Shown here: positions 22,461 to 30,406 of the stretch, in pieces
Layout of the letters: each line of letters opens with the position of its first letter
Numbering within the stretch: position 1 is the stretch's first letter
Assembly (NCBI GenBank): GCA_003599505.1
Contig: QZKO01000007.1
Coordinates: forward strand, 1 to 37,084
Source of the DNA: Nitrospiraceae bacterium
GTDB lineage: Bacteria > Nitrospirota > Thermodesulfovibrionia > UBA6902
DNA length: 37,084 nucleotides
Direction: 5' to 3'
Made by a program: the position numbers and the translations under genes
Notes under the pieces: generated by a model
What the model was told of the DNA's origin: nothing
Database searches by the model: none
What the model saw: only the letters and a program-made list of their open reading frames with translations

Positions 22461-23705
22461 TTAATTCCTGAAAACATTATCTCCGATTTCTTTTGTAAAT
22501 GCAAAAACAGGAGGGGTGATTGAAGCAAGTCGCGTGTCCATCCGGTTTCTGAATTCCCTGAAACCGGCCATTGATTTTTTCGGCACGGATTCCCCTCTCG
22601 GCAATTTTACGGTAAGGGGGTTGACGGGTTTATTGTTGACCCTCAGCTCGAAATGGAGGTGGGGCCCTGTAGAAAGCCCCGAGTTGCCGACGTTGCCGAC
22701 AAGCTGCCCCTGAACGACTTTTTTACCTGACCGGACATTTTTATCAATCCTTGAGAGGTGTCCGTAATATGTTTCGTACCCGTTATGATGCCTTATAATT
22801 ACAAGCTTGCCGTACCCTCCCCTGTACCCGGCAAAGACGATTTTCCCGTCTCCGAGAGCGGAGACAGGCGTGCCTGCCGGAGCCGAGTAATCAAGCCCGT
22901 GGTGCGGCCTGTAGACCTTCAGTATCGGGTGGAGCCTCCTTCCGGAATAATAAGAGCTTATCCGCCTGAAGTTCAACGGCGCTTTCAGGAAGGCCTTTTT
23001 CAGGGACTTGCCGTCGGCGTCATAATAGCCTGCCGCCCCGTTATTTTCGAACCTGTAGGCGTTGTATGTATTACCGTTGTTGTTAAATTCGGCGGAGAGT
23101 ATGTTCCCGAACTTCCTGAGCTCACCGTCAAGATAAAGTCCTTCGACAACAATTTTAAACGTATCGTTTTTTCTCAGGTCGGAGGTGAAATCCATGTCCC
23201 ATGCGAAGACGTCCGAAAGCTGAAGCGCCAGCATGAGGTTTTCCCTGCCTTCTCCGACAGAGGAAACAAGGTTGTCTTTTATTGTCCCGCCTATGTGCTC
23301 GATTCTTTTTTCATACGCAATGGGAACTCTTTCGGCCGTAAATCCCCGGTCTTTACGGCTGACTTCAAGCACACCGTCATCATCAATCCAGTAGGACAGG
23401 GAATTGACCCGGTTGTCCTCATCGACGGAGATCTTATATTGCTGCCCCGGCCGCACCTTTTTCAGACGGTGGACATCGGCGGCAGCCTTCCTGATTTCAA
23501 ACAGCTCCGCGAGATCGAGTCCGCACTGCCTGAAAACTCCAAAAAAATTCTCTCCCTTTTTTATGGTCCCGTTGATTTCCCGTGAAGCTTCACTTTCCTG
23601 CTGCTCTTTATTTAATTCTTCTTTAACATCTTTTGCGTCCCGGTATTGAATAAGCATCCATGCTGCCGCAATCAGGAAAATTACCGCCGCAAACAGTTTC
23701 TTCAT
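22461..23705 (-). CDS. M23-family zinc peptidase, MepM-like murein endopeptidase
   Basis: 414 residues. An N-terminal signal or anchor helix (MKKLFAAVIFLIAAAWML) is followed by a LysM/OapA-like segment (GTIKKGENFFGVFRQCGL, ...LKKVRPGQQY). A Csd3/MepM-type N-domain precedes the C-terminal LytM domain. Zinc-site motifs HHGLDYSAP and HLHFEL are intact, with ISSYYSGRRLHPILK in front. It should cleave peptidoglycan cross-links in the periplasm for cell growth. CAGGAGG lies before ATG. It is adjacent to pal, a common envelope pairing. Confidence 0.92.
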   Translation of the reverse strand: MKKLFAAVIFLIAAAWMLIQYRDAKDVKEELNKEQQESEASREINGTIKKGENFFGVFRQCGLDLAELFEIRKAAADVHRLKKVRPGQQYKISVDEDNRVNSLSYWIDDDGVLEVSRKDRGFTAERVPIAYEKRIEHIGGTIKDNLVSSVGEGRENLMLALQLSDVFAWDMDFTSDLRKNDTFKIVVEGLYLDGELRKFGNILSAEFNNNGNTYNAYRFENNGAAGYYDADGKSLKKAFLKAPLNFRRISSYYSGRRLHPILKVYRPHHGLDYSAPAGTPVSALGDGKIVFAGYRGGYGKLVIIRHHNGYETYYGHLSRIDKNVRSGKKVVQGQLVGNVGNSGLSTGPHLHFELRVNNKPVNPLTVKLPRGESVPKKSMAGFREFRNRMDTRLASITPPVFAFTKEIGDNVFRN

Positions 23706-23756
23706 GATACCTCCTGACTTCCCCCCTTTAGAAGGGAAAATAACTTCTAACGGGGC

Positions 23757-24323
23757 TTATTCTGACGCGATAAAATGCGCCCGCCTGTTCTTCTGGCGGC
23801 AGGGTTCATCCTGCCCTGCGCAAAGCGGTCTTTCTTCTCCGTAAGTTACAAAGCTCATTCTTCCGGAAGAGACGCCGAGGGAAGAGAGATAATCTCTCAC
23901 TGCCTTCGCCCTTTTTTCACCGAGCGCGAGGTTGTATTCATTGGTCCCCCTTTCATCACAGTGCCCCTCGATTACGACATTGATATTTTTGTTCTTTTTA
24001 AGCCATTCGGCGGTCGGGTCAAGCGCAGCCCTGGCATCCTGCCTTATATTGTGTCTGTCGTAATCAAACAGGACATCTTTGAATTCAAAGGCATCCTTCT
24101 TTCCTGCCAGCGGGGAAATGTCCGTGGCCCTTATATCAGATGACGCCGGTTGTTTATCTCCCGGCATTTTCGTTGTCTGTGCAGCTTCGTCTGTTTTAGT
24201 TACGACAGTATCTTTTTGTCCTGCGGTATCCCGTGAGGGTCCCACACGCGTCATTTTCTTAGTGCAGGCGGCAAATAACAGCACACCCGACATAAGTAAT
24301 ATCAGAACCGCTATCTTTTTCAT
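23757..24323 (-). CDS. pal: Peptidoglycan-associated lipoprotein (OmpA domain)
   Basis: 188 residues. The signal peptide MKKIAVLILLMSGVLLFAAC ends in a lipobox (LFAAC, Cys20). A Thr/Lys-rich linker is followed by the OmpA_C domain: FDYDRHNIRQDARAALD, then VVIEGHCDERGTNEYNLALGEKRA with the peptidoglycan-binding Asp and Arg. A Cys pair occurs in PLCAGQDEPCRQKNRR. It tethers the outer membrane to peptidoglycan with the Tol system. AAGGAGG is before ATG. No tolB is next to it, unlike the usual tol-pal order. Confidence 0.93.
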   Translation of the reverse strand: MKKIAVLILLMSGVLLFAACTKKMTRVGPSRDTAGQKDTVVTKTDEAAQTTKMPGDKQPASSDIRATDISPLAGKKDAFEFKDVLFDYDRHNIRQDARAALDPTAEWLKKNKNINVVIEGHCDERGTNEYNLALGEKRAKAVRDYLSSLGVSSGRMSFVTYGEERPLCAGQDEPCRQKNRRAHFIASE

Positions 24324-24357
24324 AAAAACCTCCTTAACGTTACGTGACTGATTGAAT

Positions 24358-24378
24358 CCCCCTCTTTTTCAAAGGGGG
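24358..24378. repeat. C/G-armed hairpin between pal and the small secreted gene
   Basis: CCCCCTCTTTTTCAAAGGGGG has five C/G end pairs, with the TTT/AAA inner part pairing around a short loop. It may be a short member of the CCCCCT...AGGGGG repeat family or a weak terminator/processing hairpin on the minus strand. Confidence 0.4.
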
Positions 24379-24416
24379 AATAAAATTATCCAAATTGCTA
24401 AGGGATAGATGTCTAA

Positions 24417-24887
24417 TCAGGAAAGAAACGGCGGCGAGAGGCCTGAAACCGAGGAATAAGAGCCCGTCCGGTATTCAGGCTTTGTGTATCGGTCCGACAA
24501 AGAATAAAATCCCCGGGTAAAGGCGAAGTCGCTGCAATCAAATTCCGAGGATTCCGACGGCGTCTGTTTGACGATGCTGTTGGAACTTACAAGGGCGCGG
24601 GCTTTCTTTATCAGAATATGTACATTGGCCCTGCCGCTTTCGTCTTCACTGCTGCTGAAGAAATCTGAAAGGACCATCTCCCATATAACGCGGATATTTT
24701 TCGCGTTGAGCGTCGTCTTGAAGGAATCTGAACTGCTTTCAGGTATGCCGTCTTCAGCCAGACATAAAGGCGACAGGATGTAAAACAGGAAATAGACTGA
24801 AAACAGGAGGATAAAGATATTCTTTTTCAGAATATTCATTGTCTTTTTTAGCACATAAGAGCCGCTGAATGCAACCTTTACGATCAC
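24417..24887 (-). CDS. Small secreted protein, unknown function
   Basis: 156 residues from GTG 24887, which overlaps the gpgS stop and has GAGG at good spacing. An internal ATG at 24839 gives 140 residues and a cleaner signal peptide (KKNIFILLFSVYFLFYILSP, cleavage near CLAED). The mature part is Ser-rich (ESSSDSF, SSSEDES) with a helical NIRVIWEMVLSDFF segment and a single Cys in FDCSDFAFTRGFYSL. No family is recognised. Its coupling to gpgS may be positional only, since pal follows. Confidence 0.65.
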   Translation of the reverse strand: MIVKVAFSGSYVLKKTMNILKKNIFILLFSVYFLFYILSPLCLAEDGIPESSSDSFKTTLNAKNIRVIWEMVLSDFFSSSEDESGRANVHILIKKARALVSSNSIVKQTPSESSEFDCSDFAFTRGFYSLSDRYTKPEYRTGSYSSVSGLSPPFLS

Positions 24888-26092
24888 TTATTGTCCTCTT
24901 CCACAGCCCGTCTTATCATGGTGAGTATATCGGGGATGGCTGAAGTCACCCTGTCCCAGCTCGCGATCAGAGGGACGCCGAGGGGGTCTTCGGTTATTAT
25001 CTCCGCGGCCTTCTTGATCCCGCTTGTGAATGTGTCCACAGCGAGACTTTCCTCATGCCTGTCGAAATACAGGCCGTTGATCGCTGCGTCGTCTTCATAT
25101 CGCTTGAGCATATCCTGCGCAGTCCTTGCGTACGTCGCGACAAGCGTCTTGAAAAAGCCGTCGGAAAACACGATCCCTTCCGACGCAAGCGTCCTGAAGA
25201 CGGATTTGCTTATGTCGACGCACATCTTGTGCAGCCCCTTTGTCGCGTCTTCAGGAGAAAGTATCTGGTGCTTGTGCTCATAATTCTCCGCTATGTCGAC
25301 CTGGCAGACCCTCCTCCATGAAGTATTCCGGTAAACCTCAGCGAGGACGCCGACCTCGAGTCCCCAGTCTCCGGGTATCTTGTTGACCCTCGCTATGTCT
25401 ATGTCCATCGAAAATTCGCCCGCGAGGGGATACCTGAAGCTGTCGAAAAACAATAGGAGGGGGTGATGTCCCAATATCCTCTGAAGCGACCTTATCAACG
25501 GGGTGACGAGAAGCCTGGTAACGCGTCCGTGCATCCTGTCCGACACCCTGCTGTAAAAGCCCTTGCAGAAATCATAATCGAGGTTCGGGTTCGTGACGGG
25601 ATAACACAGGCGCGCCAGGAGCTCCCGGTTGTAAGTAAGGATGTCGCAGTCGTGGAGCGCGATCACGCGGAAATACGCGTGAGAAAGCACATAGCCGTAA
25701 GCCATCCATGCCGACCTCCCCTTGCCGGGCTCGCCTGTGGGCAGTCCGGCCTCTTCTATCGCTTTGTACACTGAGCTCATATTGTCGCCGGTGTTCCAGA
25801 TAATCGACGTCTTCTGCGGAAGCTCTGAAAAAAATTTCTTTGCGTGTATGAATTCTTCTTCCGAGGCGGGCCCGAGGGTCACGACAACCTCACGTATGTA
25901 TTTTACTTCCTTTAACTCCCTTGTTATCCCTTTCAATGCCTCTCCTTTAAGCTCGCTGTAGAGCGAAGGGAGGACCAGGGCAATCGGCCGTTCCTGTGAA
26001 TACCATGTCAGCTCGGACTCTATTTTATCGAGATTAAGCTTGCCGAGTTTGTGGAAGGTTGCTACTACGCCTGTTTGATAAAAGTCCGACAT
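24884..26092 (-). CDS. gpgS: Glucosyl-3-phosphoglycerate synthase (GT81)
   Basis: 402 residues. It transfers glucose from NDP-glucose to 3-phosphoglycerate, giving glucosyl-3-phosphoglycerate, the precursor of the solute glucosylglycerate. It has a GT-A fold with PSLYSELKGEAL near the N-terminus, acceptor-side GKGRSAWMAYG, metal-binding DCD at 148-150, the hallmark IPGDWGLEVGVLAEVYRN at about 239-256, and NYEHKHQ after it. CAGGAGGTG precedes ATG. It heads the minus-strand run toward pal and treT. A GpgP-type phosphatase is needed; the MpgP-like gene at 31779 is the candidate in this window. Confidence 0.92.
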   Translation of the reverse strand: MSDFYQTGVVATFHKLGKLNLDKIESELTWYSQERPIALVLPSLYSELKGEALKGITRELKEVKYIREVVVTLGPASEEEFIHAKKFFSELPQKTSIIWNTGDNMSSVYKAIEEAGLPTGEPGKGRSAWMAYGYVLSHAYFRVIALHDCDILTYNRELLARLCYPVTNPNLDYDFCKGFYSRVSDRMHGRVTRLLVTPLIRSLQRILGHHPLLLFFDSFRYPLAGEFSMDIDIARVNKIPGDWGLEVGVLAEVYRNTSWRRVCQVDIAENYEHKHQILSPEDATKGLHKMCVDISKSVFRTLASEGIVFSDGFFKTLVATYARTAQDMLKRYEDDAAINGLYFDRHEESLAVDTFTSGIKKAAEIITEDPLGVPLIASWDRVTSAIPDILTMIRRAVEEDNK

Positions 26093-26213
26093 TTTGCACC
26101 TCCTGAAAGATTAAATTTTACCACAGAGGTCGCAGAGGGGAGTTCGAATTGTAAATTTAGTAACAGTATAAATGCTGAAACGCCTACGGTCAAGGGGAAT
26201 TTGTTTAATTTGT
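26093..26213. repeat. Spacer with a degraded CACAGAGG/TTGTAAATT repeat
   Basis: CCACAGAGGTCGCAGAGGGG followed by GAATTGTAAATTTAG is a shorter relative of the CACAGAGGCACAGAGG...ATTGTAAATT element at 27028-27116. Otherwise only the gpgS ribosome site is seen. Confidence 0.5.
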
Positions 26214-27116
26214 TTAAAACCCGTATCCTTTCTGTTCGGGCTCTTCAAGGACGTCGATATCCGTCTGAACTGCCCTTACAGCGCCATTATGTTTGAATTC
26301 CGCAAAGACGCGGTGTTTGCCGGGCTTCATGAAGACTATGCTTACCGCGATTTGCCCATCCACGTTCTGTCTTGAACCGGCGCAGATAAATTCTTTACGC
26401 GATTTGTCCCATGATGTGATCAAAATGTCGACACCGTCTGTTTTCTCGGGATACTCAACCGGTACTCCATTATGGCTTATTTCATAGAGGAAGGTTACAA
26501 CGTGCTCGGCATAGACCTTTTCGGGAAAAAGTTTGACATTTACGGAATAGATACCCTCCTCGTCCCCCTTTGGCAAGGGGGGAATTAAAGAGGGGTCTTG
26601 CTTGACGCTTTCTTTTATTGAAATATCCTTGCGCAGGTTTATCCAGCCGTCTTCAGCGCTTTTAAAAACAAACTCGAACCTGTATTTGCCATGTGAAGGG
26701 ACATTGAAAACAAATCTGTGCTTACCGTTCCCGCTCTCCGGGCGAAGATGCCTGAATACATTCAGACCGTTATCCGTGATAAAGACATGCACGTCACTGA
26801 TGGTTTTCGGGACCTTTGTTTTTATGCTGAATGTAAATTCCGAATCATTGCCCGCGATCAGGGTCCCATACTCCATCCGCAAGTCATAACCCCGGGTGCT
26901 CCCTGATTTCTTCCATTTGTACGGCTCCGCGTCATGGGTGTCGGGGATGACCAGCACGTCCTGCTCAAGGTCAAGCTGCGCAAATAACAAAGACGGGATT
27001 ATGACCGGTAATATTAAAAAAATAACCACGGAGGCACAGAGGCACAGAGGAAATTGAAGATTGTAAATTGAAGATTGTAAATTTAAAATTTGAAATTTAC
27101 AATTTGCATTTTTCAT
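26214..27116 (-). CDS. Exported beta-sandwich protein of the redox cluster, unknown function
   Basis: Up to 300 residues. The hydrophobic signal segment is VVIFLILPVIIPSLLFAQ, with cleavage after FAQ likely. The first 30 residues (MKNANCKFQILNLQSS...) are encoded by a tandem repeat, so the native start is uncertain; a GTG at the VV before IFLILP is an option. The mature part seems to hold two Ig/YtkA-like beta domains (SEFTFSIKTKVPKTISDVHVFI; YAEHVVTFLYEISHNGVPVE). The join carries a repeat-derived stretch (DPSLIPPLPKGDEEG). There are no heme or iron-sulfur motifs. It follows the NapH-like gene by 28 bases, whose N-terminus has a similar beta domain, so the two may work together in the periplasm. 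Confidence 0.7.
   Translation of the reverse strand: MKNANCKFQILNLQSSIYNLQFPLCLCASVVIFLILPVIIPSLLFAQLDLEQDVLVIPDTHDAEPYKWKKSGSTRGYDLRMEYGTLIAGNDSEFTFSIKTKVPKTISDVHVFITDNGLNVFRHLRPESGNGKHRFVFNVPSHGKYRFEFVFKSAEDGWINLRKDISIKESVKQDPSLIPPLPKGDEEGIYSVNVKLFPEKVYAEHVVTFLYEISHNGVPVEYPEKTDGVDILITSWDKSRKEFICAGSRQNVDGQIAVSIVFMKPGKHRVFAEFKHNGAVRAVQTDIDVLEEPEQKGYGF
26552..26597. repeat. Palindromic repeat inserted in the exported-protein gene
   Basis: CCCCCTT (26564-26570), TGGC, AAGGGGG (26575-26581) with further outer CCCTCCTC/GAGGGGT pairing. It is read in frame as DPSLIPPLPKGDEEG, a typical translation of this class of palindromes. Confidence 0.75.
27028..27116. repeat. Tandem CACAGAGG / ATTGAAGATTGTAA repeat overlapping a gene start
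   Basis: Two copies of GGCACAGA are followed by two copies of ATTGAAGATTGTAA and a TTTAAAATTTGAAATTT stretch. On the minus strand it supplies the apparent first 30 codons of the exported protein. Confidence 0.75.
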
Positions 27117-27144
27117 TTTTTCCCTCCGTCTCCCTTGCCACTAT

Positions 27145-29265
27145 CTAATGCCCGTGCCTCGCCGACATGGGCTGGCCGAGAATGAATACATTGACAATCA
27201 TAAGAATGACCGCAAGCGCCGCCATAGGCAAAAACGCCTTCAAAGCCTTCTCATTGTAATACCTCACTGCTATCCTGTAACCGGCATAGAGAGAAAAAAT
27301 GTTCAGCACAATAAACGTCGCCATCTGAAGCCAGAATATGGATTCATCTCCCATGAGCGGCGTTACGCTCCAGTCGGGCTCGCCCAGGTCCAGGCCGGCA
27401 TACTCATTCAGAGTTCGCTGAACAGCAGGCACGATTTGCGGGCCTTCCTTGAAAAGATGGCTGATGTTGTGCGCGAGGTGCATTGAAAGTCCGACAGGGA
27501 TAAACATATACGCAAACTGCACGAATGTTTCCCTGAAGCGCAGGGGCGGATCAGGCCTTGTGATTCTTCTTACGATCAACGCGGCTACGGCAAGAATTAA
27601 TGAGGGGAGCAAAAGTGAACCTATTGTCAGCGCGGTCAACGAGGTTATCTTTTCTATGCTCGTGTGTGATACGATGCCCAGGGCTTTAAAAAGGACCAAT
27701 GCGCTTACCGCGTCAAGCCACCTGTGCCAGGGCTCCACCATTTCACCTGTAAGGATAATGGTTATCCCCACAAGCGTCATCGCGAGATAGGCTTCATCCA
27801 TGTAGCCCTTCGCGGCAAACCACAGGTCTTTCGCGAAGCTGCGAAACCTGATAACGATGTTGTCCTGCGAACATGACTTTATGCATTCGCTGCAGAAATT
27901 ACAGTAATTGTTTCTGTCGAGCGTCATAGGCGTCTGAAACATGGGGCACGGATAGCTGTGTTCCGTCCCTTTGATACATTCCCTGATCTTGTGCCGCCTG
28001 CACACGTCAAGACATTTGTTCCTGAGCTCTACGGGACTGAACATTGAATAGATTCCAATCAGTCCTCCTATGGGACATACATACCGGCAAAACGACCTCC
28101 CTTTAAAGACAACCGCGACGCCGACGGCCGCGACGAAGAGGCCCAGAAGGACGTAAGCCGTAAGAGCCGGTTTGTTCACGATGCCGCTGTAACTGTCCCA
28201 CCAGGTAAGACCGAAGAACAGGAAACTGGACAGCCAGACATTTCTTACGGGCTTCGGAAAGTCTTTATTGAAAGTGAATACCCTCTGTATCCAGTCCTGC
28301 AGCGCGCCGTAAGGGCACATCATGCACCATATCCTGCCGAAAAATACAAAGGTGAAAATGATCCCGGCCCACCAAACAGTCCACATCAGGAGTGTGGCGA
28401 TGTTCCTGTCTCCCATCTGGATGTCAAAAAGACCCGCCGCTATTATAACGATGAAAAAAACAAGCATGGGTATCTGGAATACAGGCTGAAACCACGCGGA
28501 CTTCAGGAAACGCTTCACAGAAGGGATGTCGAGGATATTCATCTTCTGCCCCTGGCTCATATTCAGGGCTTTTCGTTTTGAGAGTATCCATGCGCCTGCC
28601 AGTCCGCTGAAAAGAATTATCCCCATGATAAAGAGCATATTATACTGACGCGCCTTTGAAGCCTCTTTGTAAACAAACCTCCCGCCGTATACGAGAGGCT
28701 CTGCAAACGTCCTCCCGTCAAGAGATTTCAAAGCAATCGTGAACGCGTATTCCCCTTTATCCGGCAGCGGATAGCTTATCCCATATGTCCCTGCCTTCTG
28801 CTGTGGCTGAAGCTTTTTGAACATGCCGAGGTCGATTCCCATCGTCACCTGCGGGGAGTCGCCGAAATCGAGCCCCTCATCGCCGGTAATATTATCGGTT
28901 GACGGTCGGGGCATTGCGTGGCCTGCATGCTCTTGGATATCCTGCTTCCCTTTTCCCTCAAAGAGAATATAAATCTCCGCATCCAGCACAGGGTTTCCAG
29001 TCATGTAATTCGTCAATTCCAGTATGACATCCGGGGCTCTCCCTTTGACATAAGTCTCCGGGGTGATATTCATTTTTACATCGGCAGCATCGAGTCGGAA
29101 TTGAAGGGAAGAATGTGCGGATTCATGAGCTCCGGAAGCAAAAGCTGAAGTGACGGTCAACAGCACGCAGAATACGGACAGACATATCACGGTTAATTTA
29201 TGCCGAACCCCTCGGACCCTCGCCCCCCCGGCCCCTTGGCCCCTATTTTTTTCTGAACATTTCAT
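27145..29265 (-). CDS. NapH/NosR-like polyferredoxin membrane protein with periplasmic N-domain
   Basis: 706 residues. A signal segment (LTVICLSVFCVLLTVTSAFAS) is followed by a periplasmic beta domain of about 150 residues (VKMNITPETYVKGRAPDVILEL...). Several membrane helices and an iron-sulfur core come next: CMMCP at 314-318 and CRYVCP at 393-398 on the membrane side, a Cys group CLDVC...C...CP at 418-441, and the cluster motif CNFCSECIKSC at 455-465. More membrane helices follow. It should pass electrons across the inner membrane. Its start overlaps the FMN_bind-like gene by 23 bases. The first 20 residues (NRGQGAGGARVRGVR) are encoded by GC-rich repeat DNA, so the true start may lie downstream. 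Confidence 0.85.
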   Translation of the reverse strand: MKCSEKNRGQGAGGARVRGVRHKLTVICLSVFCVLLTVTSAFASGAHESAHSSLQFRLDAADVKMNITPETYVKGRAPDVILELTNYMTGNPVLDAEIYILFEGKGKQDIQEHAGHAMPRPSTDNITGDEGLDFGDSPQVTMGIDLGMFKKLQPQQKAGTYGISYPLPDKGEYAFTIALKSLDGRTFAEPLVYGGRFVYKEASKARQYNMLFIMGIILFSGLAGAWILSKRKALNMSQGQKMNILDIPSVKRFLKSAWFQPVFQIPMLVFFIVIIAAGLFDIQMGDRNIATLLMWTVWWAGIIFTFVFFGRIWCMMCPYGALQDWIQRVFTFNKDFPKPVRNVWLSSFLFFGLTWWDSYSGIVNKPALTAYVLLGLFVAAVGVAVVFKGRSFCRYVCPIGGLIGIYSMFSPVELRNKCLDVCRRHKIRECIKGTEHSYPCPMFQTPMTLDRNNYCNFCSECIKSCSQDNIVIRFRSFAKDLWFAAKGYMDEAYLAMTLVGITIILTGEMVEPWHRWLDAVSALVLFKALGIVSHTSIEKITSLTALTIGSLLLPSLILAVAALIVRRITRPDPPLRFRETFVQFAYMFIPVGLSMHLAHNISHLFKEGPQIVPAVQRTLNEYAGLDLGEPDWSVTPLMGDESIFWLQMATFIVLNIFSLYAGYRIAVRYYNEKALKAFLPMAALAVILMIVNVFILGQPMSARHGH
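29203..29244. repeat. GGGGCCAAGGGGCC-type repeat at the start of the polyferredoxin gene
   Basis: On the minus strand, GGGGCCAAGGGGCC and GCGAGGGTCCGAGGGG follow the FMN_bind-like stop directly. They encode the Gly/Arg-rich n-region of the next protein's signal peptide. The style is shared with the GGGGCAA tandem at 31375-31404. Confidence 0.65.
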
Positions 29266-29806
29266 TGATGATCAGCAGCCCCCTCTTTGCTCCTGAGGCT
29301 ATTGCCTGCGCGGACTTCCCTTCAAGAGCGGGGTACGAGATATCTTCACCTGTTATAAAAGGGTCGTCAGCCCTTTTCCCCTTGAACTGTTCAAGGAATG
29401 ACGATTGCCTTATGCTTTCCGTTTCATTGTTCTCAAATATCAGGATATTCTCAAGAACACCTTTGCCGCTTGCAACAACGCCCATCTCGATCTTTCCGCC
29501 TTTGCCGTACGCGTCGATGAACATTATGGCAGCCGCCTTTCTGGGAGGCGCGTCAGGACTGTTTCTTATTATTGCAAGATAAATTGAAGGCTGGAGGTCT
29601 TCTTCAGGGAGTTTGCTTCCAAGGGCATTTTCAATGTTTTTACGCTGTTCATCAGAGACATACAGATTTTTCTGCTCAAAACTTTCAGCCGCAGGGAACA
29701 AGGCCTTCAGCTTTTCACCGGGCCATACAAGGTCGTGCGCGCAAGATACTGACGCATCTATAATTATTATCAGGAATATGAGCGCAAGCGATTTGAGGAT
29801 ATCCAT
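29243..29806 (-). CDS. Exported FMN_bind-like protein
   Basis: 187 residues with a signal peptide (KSLALIFLIIIIDASVSCA). The mature part fits an FMN-binding (NqrC/NosR N-terminal type) domain: AAIMFIDAYGKGGKIEMGVVASGKGVLENILIFENNETE, then the segment ISYPALEGKSAQAIASGAKRGL. The usual flavin-attachment motif S-G-A-T-x-T/S is not exact: SGAK stands where SGAT is expected, so covalent FMN is doubtful. It is followed by the polyferredoxin gene with overlap. Together they resemble a NosR-like protein divided in two. The ribosome site is weak. Confidence 0.7.
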   Translation of the reverse strand: MDILKSLALIFLIIIIDASVSCAHDLVWPGEKLKALFPAAESFEQKNLYVSDEQRKNIENALGSKLPEEDLQPSIYLAIIRNSPDAPPRKAAAIMFIDAYGKGGKIEMGVVASGKGVLENILIFENNETESIRQSSFLEQFKGKRADDPFITGEDISYPALEGKSAQAIASGAKRGLLIINEMFRKK

Positions 29807-29865
29807 ACATATATGATAAAGAAAGTATTTGAATATTTTGTGAATTCTGATCAGCCTTGCCTGGG

Positions 29866-30285
29866 TTATTTCATATTAACCTGTTTAAGCGCTTCACTGT
29901 GCAGTTTCTCGACTTCCTCAATGACATGGATCATCCTGTCCCCCAACGCGTGCAAATCACGCATCACCTTCTCATTAAATCCGCCTTCTTTATGCAAGAC
30001 TTTCATGTCGCTGCCGGCAAGCGTTTTGAGGATAGTTGCCTTGCCGTCTTTAACCATATCCGAACCGCGCTCAATTAAATCTTTGTCTGTTTCCCCGGAC
30101 TCCCCCATTTGACCGAACATCTGGAGGTTCGCGCCTTCAAGCGCCTGACAGAGGGCGCTGTCCATCAAACGCATCATCGCGTGCATCTCGTGCAGAGGCT
30201 GCCCTTTCTCCATCTGCTCAGCCTGCGCATTGACAGAGAGAATAAACACAATTGGAAAGACTAATGCTGCCGTGACCGTTTTCAT
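29866..30285 (-). CDS. Small periplasmic helical protein, unknown function
   Basis: 139 residues. The signal peptide MKTVTAALVFPIVFILSVNAQA has a clean AQA-E cleavage site. The mature part is helical and rich in His and Met (LHEMHAMMRLMDSAL, LHKEGGFNEKVMRDLHALGDRMIHVIEEVEKLHSE), with one Cys and no CXXCH. The His/Met content and four-helix pattern could suit metal or redox chemistry, but that is inference. GGGGGAG lies before ATG. It is the first gene of the minus-strand redox cluster, 59 bases before the FMN_bind-like gene. Confidence 0.72.
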   Translation of the reverse strand: MKTVTAALVFPIVFILSVNAQAEQMEKGQPLHEMHAMMRLMDSALCQALEGANLQMFGQMGESGETDKDLIERGSDMVKDGKATILKTLAGSDMKVLHKEGGFNEKVMRDLHALGDRMIHVIEEVEKLHSEALKQVNMK

Positions 30286-30406
30286 CTTAGCTCCCCCTTT
30301 TCACCAGGATAAAATTATTATCTCACCTTCTTTCTTCTACGTCAACGACCTCGCGGCTTTGTGATATGATGTATTGTGTAAAATTATAAATCAGGGCACA
30401 TATGTC

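Noticed and set aside
21729-23585. Long plus-strand frames opposite the DUF5752-like gene and M23 peptidase
   Set aside because: They are antisense frames kept open by codon bias; no ribosome sites or recognisable domains.
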